Assembly: GCF_000186865.1 (NCBI RefSeq) | Contig: NW_008705571.1 | Coordinates: 1,333,373 to 1,397,372, forward strand | Direction: 5' to 3' | DNA: 64,000 nt | Origin: Aureococcus anophagefferens | Taxonomy: Eukaryota; Sar; Pelagophyceae; Pelagomonadales; Pelagomonadaceae | Part shown: positions 58,246 through 64,000 of the stretch, one piece after another | How positions within the stretch are numbered: the first letter of the stretch is position 1 | Layout: each line of letters opens with the position of its first letter | Translations under genes and position numbers: made by a program | Notes under the pieces: generated by a model | Told to the model about the DNA's origin: nothing | Databases searched by the model: none | Seen by the model: the letters and a program-made list of their open reading frames with translations, nothing else

Positions 58246-58796
58246 GCTCGACGAGGTGAGAGAGGCTGCGGCGGCTGCGTTCGGATCGGCCGCGGCGGAT
58301 TGGCGGCGACGGCTGCGTTCGGATAGGAGACACCGATAAAGCCGACCACGGTTGTGATGTGCGTTCCAGACAAGCAAAGAAAGTATCAGGGCAGCTTATA
58401 GTATCAGCCTGCAGCACTCTCTATCAAGGGGATCTTCAAGTAATACTTGAAGATCCCCAAGGGGATCTTCAAGTATCTGGGGAGGCGACCATGCTGCCCC
58501 GAGGCGAGGCGACGGCTATCCGCGGGACCAGTGATGCCCGCTTGAAAAGAGGCCCTCGGGAGCGGCGGCCCCCGGCGCGCGTGGGGCCGCCGCGTTCGTG
58601 TCGCGCGGCGCCCATGGGTACGTCGACGGCGTCTGCGCATCAGAGGCAACCTTCGTGCGTTTCCGGCTCCGCGCGCCTCGTCGCGAGATTTTCAATATCG
58701 TTCGCCGGGCTGGTCGCCAGCGGCAAAGTGTCGGGGATCGTTGACTTTTCGCGCGTCCGAGCTCGCCCACGACCTGCCCGAGCCTCCGGGGCGAAA
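58246..58796. repeat. Left flank of the P-like transposase with nested short repeats
   Basis: Contains a direct repeat GGCTGCGTTCGGAT (twice, 58275-58325), the nonamer CAGGGCAGC at 58387-58395, preceded by GAAAGTAT, and a run of three 15-16-bp units GGGGATCTTCAAGTAT in alternating orientation at 58428-58442, 58443-58458 and 58461-58476. The alternating units can form a hairpin. These are the sort of subterminal repeats transposases bind, but that is inference. No separate gene. Confidence 0.6.
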
Positions 58797-61700
58797 ATGT
58801 CAACGATCCCCGACGATCACGCGTTGGCCCGCGCAGGTCCCTCGGGCACTGACTACGCGCACGCGCTGCACAAGGCCATGGCCGCGCTGAAGATCCGCGA
58901 CTTCATGACGCTCGCGGACTGGGCCACGCGCCTCACGGGCAAGGGCATCAACTGCTCCGCGGACGACATCGCGAAGACGATTTTGAAGCACGCGGTGCTC
59001 AAGATGAGCGTGGGCCTCCAGGAGAACATCTTCGGCATCTACGTCGAGACGGTCAGGGAGAAGCGCTACCTCCAGGTCTTGTCGCTCGGCCAGCCCCGCG
59101 ACAATTCGAACTGGCCGCCGAGCGCCCCGCCCGGGCCCGGCAGGAAGCCGTCCGCGGCCGTCATCAAGGCCGCCAACGCCTGGCTCGAGCCGCAGCGCCG
59201 ACAGAAGCTCGGCTCGTCCGCGAAGCGCATGGCGAGGCACAAGGTGCCGGAGTCGACGCCGCCGTCGACGGACATGGCGCCGCCGCCGTCCGAGGCGGGC
59301 GCGGGCGACTCGTCGTCGGGGCCGCAGTCGATGGACATCGAGCCCGCGCCGACGTCTTCGTCGCTGCCGCCCTGGGTCTCGGACATGGTCACGGGCGAGT
59401 TCGTGAAGCGCCTCACGGCCAAGGGCATCGCGATCTTCAACCGCGTCGGCGACGACGACGAGTCCGTCGTCGTCGTAGTACGCGCAGCGCCCGCGACCAC
59501 GCTCGAGGTCTCCGTGACGGCGACGGTCTTGGGCTTCGACTACAACTGCGCCGAGGAGAAGCAGGCCGACGCGCCGACGCCGACGCCCATGGACAAGCTC
59601 CAGCTCGTCGGCTTGCTCCTGAAGCTGAGCCGGCGGCTCTGCGTGGGCGTCGGCGAGCTCGACGTTCCCGAGAAGGCGAGGGGCGAGTTCTCCAAGGCAA
59701 TAACGAAAGCAGCGCGGCGAGCTACAGATGACACTGTCGCGGCGGCGTCGGGCTCAATTGTTATCGGGCGGCGACCGGCGCGCGGCGGCGTCAAGGACGG
59801 CGCCTACTTGGTCCGGCTCCGCGGCGCCGTCGAGGCCGCGGGCGAGGGAGCGCGCTTCCTCTGCCCCGGCTGCGAGCTCGTAGACGTGAACCAGGCGTGG
59901 AACCGCCGGGGGCAGTCGATCATCATCTGCCCGACGTGCCTGGCCTCCGTCGACTCGTTCCGCCGCTCGGCGACGCAGGCGGCCGCGGCGCCGAGCCAGG
60001 CGCCGAAGGGGCGCCACGACCTCATCGCGTCCCAGGGGCCCGCAGTCATCACGTCCGTGCTGAAGGCGAAGCAGTCGCGGATCAAGGTCGCCAACTGGCG
60101 GAACCAGCGGCTCGCGAAGAGCAAGGCGCGTCTCCAGAACGCGGAGTACGGCGAGCGCTTCGGGAGCATCTTGGAGGCCCTGCAGAAGAGCGACGGCTGG
60201 GAGACGTGCTTTCCGACGGGGTCCGTGAAGCGGATCATCTGGGACGACCAGATGCAGAACTGGAAGAAGAAGGCCGAGGGCAAATCGTCGCGGGCCTTCC
60301 GCTACCACCCCGTGACCATCAAGTGGGCCTTGCGGCGCCTCATCAAGGACGGGGAGACGTCCTACAACGAGACCCGCGACGTCTGGTCCGGCGCCCGCGA
60401 GTTCTCGCCCTCCCTGAGGCAGCCCGACTCGACGATGAGCATCGTCTCCGTAGGTCATGGCCATCCCCTGCGCGCGCTACCTACGGGAGTTCAAGAACGC
60501 CTTCAGCGACAAGGAGGGCATCCAGGTCGACGTCCTCAAGGCGACGAAGGCGCACTGCGACCGCAACGGGCTCTCCGAGGGGGACCGGCTGACCGTGATG
60601 TCGCACGACGGGCTCAAGGTCCAGGAGGGCATCGTCTCCAACGTCTTCACGGGGGAGATCGTCGGCTACGTGAGCGAGGAGCTCGACACCTACGACCACA
60701 TCGCCCTCCAGCTCGAGGCCCTCGAGGCCGACGAGGCCACGGACGCGGGCGCGACGGCCGCGGCGGACGCCCGGAAGGCGACGATGCCCAAGGCGGCGCA
60801 GTACTGGACGGAGTTCTTCGCCACCTCCGTCACCTGCGGCGATTTCCAGTTCTCCTTCTACCGCGTGGCGTCGACGGACCTCAAGGCGGCGGACATCGCG
60901 CCCATGGTGACGCAGGCACTGACGGCGCTGCACGCGTACGGCTTCACGGTCGTCGCCGATTTCTGCGACAAGGCCTCGGAGCACATGGCCTACATCGCCG
61001 CCTGCGCGACGGTCACCGTCGCCGACGTCAAGGAGATGCAGGACGGCGAGAACTGGCAGGCCTTCTACGACGACGTGGACGTGGGCCACGACCAGCCCGT
61101 CGCGATCCTCCACCCGGTCACGGACGAGCCCGTCTTCATCGTCACGGACCCGCCGCACCTCATCAAGACGCTCTACAACGCGCTGAGCAAGTCCGGCACG
61201 GACGCCGACGGCATACGCGCTACGCGATACCTCAAAAAGTTCAACTCCAACTACAACACGGAGGATACTTTGGGTCTGAAAGTGCTCTACGACGTCTGGA
61301 AAAGGCGCAACGAGGGCGGCCCCGCGCTGGGCGTCACGGGGGACAAGCTCGACAAGGACCATTTCTTTCCGACGGCTCATTCTCGGATGCGCGTCGCGCC
61401 GGCGGCACGCGTGCTGTCGGGGACGATGGCGCGGTACCTCAAGGAGGACACGCACCAGTGCAAGAACGACGGGCTCATCGACTACTGCAACCTTAACAAC
61501 GAGTTCTTCGACGTGATGAACGGGAAGAGCGGCGTGATCCAGGGGCCCGACGACAAAAAGTTGGCCTTCCTCGAGCGCTACGTGCGGTTCTACGAGGACT
61601 GGAACACGGAGAACCATGACCGCGGCGCCGGCGCGGACGCCTTCATCCCCGCGCAGACGTTCCGGGGCGTCCAGACCATCCGGGGCTTCATCTGGGCCGC

Positions 61701-62145
61701 GAAGTACTACCTGGCGAAGTACCCCGGCAAGGTCTTCCTCCCCGGCCGCTGCTCGCAGGACGTGTGTGAGCACCACTTCAGGAACGTCAGGGGCGCCTCG
61801 GGCGACAAGAAGAACCCATCGATCCAGGATTGTCGCCGCGCCGCGCGCACCGCGACCGTGATCCGCCTCTACCGCGACAAGAAATCCAACTCGGGCGGCG
61901 CGCCCGTCGACCTCCGCGCGGTGCTCCTAAAGCGCGACGACGCGGCGCGGAAGAAGCGCCCCCGGCGCCCCCGGGCCGAACCCGCGGCCCCCAGCGACGC
62001 GCCGCACGCCCCCGCCGCCGAGGCCGTCGAGGACGACGACGACGCGGCCCTCGAGGCCATCATGGACGCCTTCGAGAAGACCCAGTGCGACGAAGACCCG
62101 GCGACCTACGATCGTTACGCGGACGACGCCGAGGTTAGCGCGTAA
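58797..62145 (+). CDS. P-element-like transposase, one frame change
   Basis: About 1,115 residues from the ATG at 58797 (MSTIPDDHALARAG) to the TAA at 62145; the reading frame moves by +1 near 60445-60460, either a short intron (a GTAGGT lies at 60451) or damage. The N-terminal third has no THAP signature; a CPGC..CPTC zinc ribbon lies near 59865-59945. The P-family order is then clear: FRYHPVTIKWALRRL, REFSPSLRQPDSTM, the catalytic SHDGLKVQEGIVSNVFTGEIVGYV, TDPPHLIKTLYNAL, and the C-terminal CSQDVCEHHFRNVRG followed by NPSIQDCRRA, matching the T-Q-D-x-x-E-x-F-F-x-x-I-R-x-x-G-G-x-x-x-N-P signature. All three likely acidic active-site residues (Asp, Asp, Glu) remain. A long acidic tail follows. 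Confidence 0.85.
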
Positions 62146-62166
62146 TTTGGCGGTGGTTTGCAGATC

Positions 62167-63654
62167 TTAAGCTCCCTTAGATCTGCGACTCGATGCCGCA
62201 TTCGCCGACGTGACTGCGAGAGCCGTCCGGAGCGGCGCCTTCCCGGCGGTAGCGTCGAGGCGGCGATGCTCTTCGTGGGCTCGGTTCAGGCTGAGCGCCG
62301 TGTCCTTGCGGCGGACCTTGTCATAGGCGTCGAGCATGGTCTTATAGACGACCATGGGAAACGCGTCCTGGTTGTCGGGCCTAAGGAGCGGGAGGACCTC
62401 GCTCGCGAAGGCCTCGTAGATCTTCGGGTCCTGGGCGATGACGACGCCGATGCGGCGCAGGAGGCCGGAGCCGTAGGCGTCGAAGTGGTCCGTCGACATG
62501 TTGTGGAGGTAGATCGTTTCGAGCTTGCACACGTAGTCGTAGATGGGGCGCGCCGCGTAGCACAACGAGCCCATGTCCTTGTGCTTGACCTTGCCGAGCG
62601 GCATCTTCTGCTGGCTCGCCTCCGCCTCGCCCAGGTTCATGCGGTTCGTGAAGTCCTCGGCCCACGCGGATATCGACTCGCCGCTGCGGTCGACGAACGT
62701 CTTCATGACCTTCGACACCAGGAACCCCGCGATGTAGTACAATGATTCCTTCTGGGCCGTCGAGAAGGTCGTCGAGGTCGTCGGCATCTCGAGGGGCGGC
62801 GCCTTCCTCGGCTTCAGCTCCGCGCGGTAGGCCTCGTAGAGCAACCCCTCGAGGACGACGGCCACCGTCGGGTCGAGCCAGAGCGCGCCGACCTCGTCGA
62901 CCAGCGCGCGGCGGAAGCGGCGCATCCGCTTCTCCCGGGCGACGTAGAAGGCCAAGGCCGCGTCGTTTCCGGAGCCCGCGGCCCACGCGACGGACGACTC
63001 GTACGCCCAGCTCCGGAGCAGCTCCAAACACAGCTTCCGGGTCGACGCGTTGTCCTTCAGGTCCATGAACTCCTTGCGGAACGAGGGGCGCGCGTCGAGG
63101 AGGTCGCTGTTCCGCGAGAAGGCGTCGTCCATGATCTTCTCCCCGTCGCCGATGACGTCCACGACGGCCTTTTCGTAGCGCTGCCGCTGCAACTCGTCGC
63201 GCTTCCCGACGCCCCGGCCCGTGATCTGCATCTCGTATCTGTTGAACTGGTGCTTCAGCTGCGCCGAGGAGATGCCGATCTTCGTGCACTCCTCGACGAT
63301 GTCCCGCGCAGTCCGATGGTTTGAGGGGAAGACGCCGCTCCAGGTCTCGTACTTCGCCCGGATGAAGGCGATGGCTTCCTCGGCCTGGTCCTTCGAGATC
63401 CTCGCCGTCGCGTCTCTTCCGGCGGCCGCAGCCGCCGGCGGGGCGGCCGGCGGCGCCGTGGCCGCTGGGGCAGCGGGCATCGCTGGCGGCAAGGCGAACC
63501 CGGGCTGCGGCGCATAGCCCATGGGAAATGGCGCAGGCGGCGGCGCCCATTGCTGCTGGTGCGGCGGCGGCGGCGCCCAAGGCGGCATGTAGTGCGGCGC
63601 GTAGGGCGCCCATGGGTTCCCCGGATGGCCCACGGGCGGCGGCGGCGTCGCCAT
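62167..63654 (-). CDS. Second ORF convergent with the P-like transposase
   Basis: 495 residues, ATG at 63654, stop 21 bp from the transposase stop. Residues 1-75 are Pro/Ala/Met/Tyr-rich (GHPGNPWAPYAPHYMPP). A helical domain follows (QAEEAIAFIRAKYETWSGVFPSNHRTARDIVEECTKI is one stretch of it; TARDIVEECTKIGISSAQLK is probably a helix-turn-helix). The later part contains ESLYYIAGFLVSKVMKTF, like the Y-I-A-G-Y-V-x-x-K-L motif found near the C-terminus of P-family and other transposases, which the first ORF lacks. Codon use is as in the transposase, milder than the host genes. I infer that it belongs to the same element; a resident gene next to the insertion is the alternative. Confidence 0.65.
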   Translation of the reverse strand: MATPPPPVGHPGNPWAPYAPHYMPPWAPPPPHQQQWAPPPAPFPMGYAPQPGFALPPAMPAAPAATAPPAAPPAAAAAGRDATARISKDQAEEAIAFIRAKYETWSGVFPSNHRTARDIVEECTKIGISSAQLKHQFNRYEMQITGRGVGKRDELQRQRYEKAVVDVIGDGEKIMDDAFSRNSDLLDARPSFRKEFMDLKDNASTRKLCLELLRSWAYESSVAWAAGSGNDAALAFYVAREKRMRRFRRALVDEVGALWLDPTVAVVLEGLLYEAYRAELKPRKAPPLEMPTTSTTFSTAQKESLYYIAGFLVSKVMKTFVDRSGESISAWAEDFTNRMNLGEAEASQQKMPLGKVKHKDMGSLCYAARPIYDYVCKLETIYLHNMSTDHFDAYGSGLLRRIGVVIAQDPKIYEAFASEVLPLLRPDNQDAFPMVVYKTMLDAYDKVRRKDTALSLNRAHEEHRRLDATAGKAPLRTALAVTSANAASSRRSKGA

Positions 63655-64000
63655 GCGCTCAAACCGGGAGAGGCGCGGTGCCGCTCGCCCGCGGCGGCGG
63701 CGCGCGCGCGCCAGGCGGCGACCGCGTGCTGCGCGCCGCGCCGCGCGTCGAGCGCCGCGGCCGCTACCGCGGCCGCGCGGCCGCGCCGCGCGGCCGCGGC
63801 CGCCGCGGCGAGTGCCGCGCGAGCGCCGCGGAGCGCGCGAGACCGCTGGACGCGGACCACGTGGCGCGCCGCCGTCCGCTGGAGCGCGCGGCACGCGGCC
63901 GCGGCCCAGGCCGCGAGGCCCCGGCGGAGCCGGCTCCGCGCGGCCGCCGCCGCGGCCGCGCGCCGCGACCGCACGGCGGCCGCGCGCCGCCGCCAGGCGG
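63655..64000. other. Very GC-rich end of window
   Basis: 346 bp of CG-rich sequence. A minus-strand frame reads Ala/Arg-rich with spaced Trp (RRGLAAWAAAACRALQ, AVAAWRARAAAAGERHR), which could be an exon of a repeat protein lying beyond the window, but composition alone could produce it. No right terminus of the P-like element is visible here. Confidence 0.4.

Noticed and set aside
63660..63974. SFI1-like repeat exon at the right edge
   Set aside because: Spaced Trp in Ala/Arg sequence is suggestive, but the frame lacks boundaries and could result from CG-rich composition; left as unassigned.

Overview
The window is nuclear DNA from a small, very GC-rich eukaryote with densely packed genes, small intergenic spaces and few introns. 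I think it is a pelagophyte close to Aureococcus anophagefferens. The basis is the extreme CpG-rich codon use, the gene families present, and above all about 200-bp near-identical introns flanked by 8-bp target duplications, i.e. introner elements, which are described from Aureococcus and Micromonas. The species itself is an inference.

Layout: a 5'-truncated coiled-coil protein and the 3' half of a methionyl-tRNA synthetase on either side of an N gap (0-3.2 kb); a two-PH-domain membrane protein, a protein kinase, a multipass membrane protein and a large LRR protein broken by five introners (3.3-15.2 kb); a flavin monooxygenase, a small membrane protein, a canonical Cys-loop ion channel carrying EF-hands, a secreted protein and a 1,414-aa ANF-ligand-binding/Cys-rich/multi-TM receptor (15.5-28.4 kb); a TMEM184/LAZ1-like protein and a helical-repeat protein (28.6-32.5 kb); a mobile-element graveyard (32.6-33.7 kb); a sulfotransferase, a prolyl-hydroxylase-like 2OG oxygenase and a secreted FKBP (34-38.9 kb); an esterase remnant, an SmD3-like gene cut by an N gap, and a 2-kb region with a near-perfect 192-bp inverted repeat (39-42.2 kb); an LRR gene and a 1,350-aa sulfotransferase-GT90-sulfotransferase fusion (42.2-48.2 kb); several small genes, a 1.04-kb non-autonomous DNA transposon, and a beta-helix glycosidase-like gene (48.2-53.7 kb); two hypotheticals and an SDR reductase (53.8-58.2 kb); and a P-element-like transposase with a convergent second ORF (58.4-63.7 kb).

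The main signal is the introners. I count 17 copies in 8 genes, in two related families (A, 12 copies; B, 5 copies). All lie inside coding exons, and in all 17 the reading frame is preserved exactly if splicing starts 4 nt inside the element's left end and stops at its right-end CAG. Eight bp of target duplication plus 4 nt of element gives a constant 12-nt, 4-codon scar. Family A works equally in both orientations (6 and 6). Family B, and two family A copies, require a GC-AG intron. The left flank of the P-like transposase carries the same nonamer that begins family B, which makes it a candidate autonomous partner; this is not proven.
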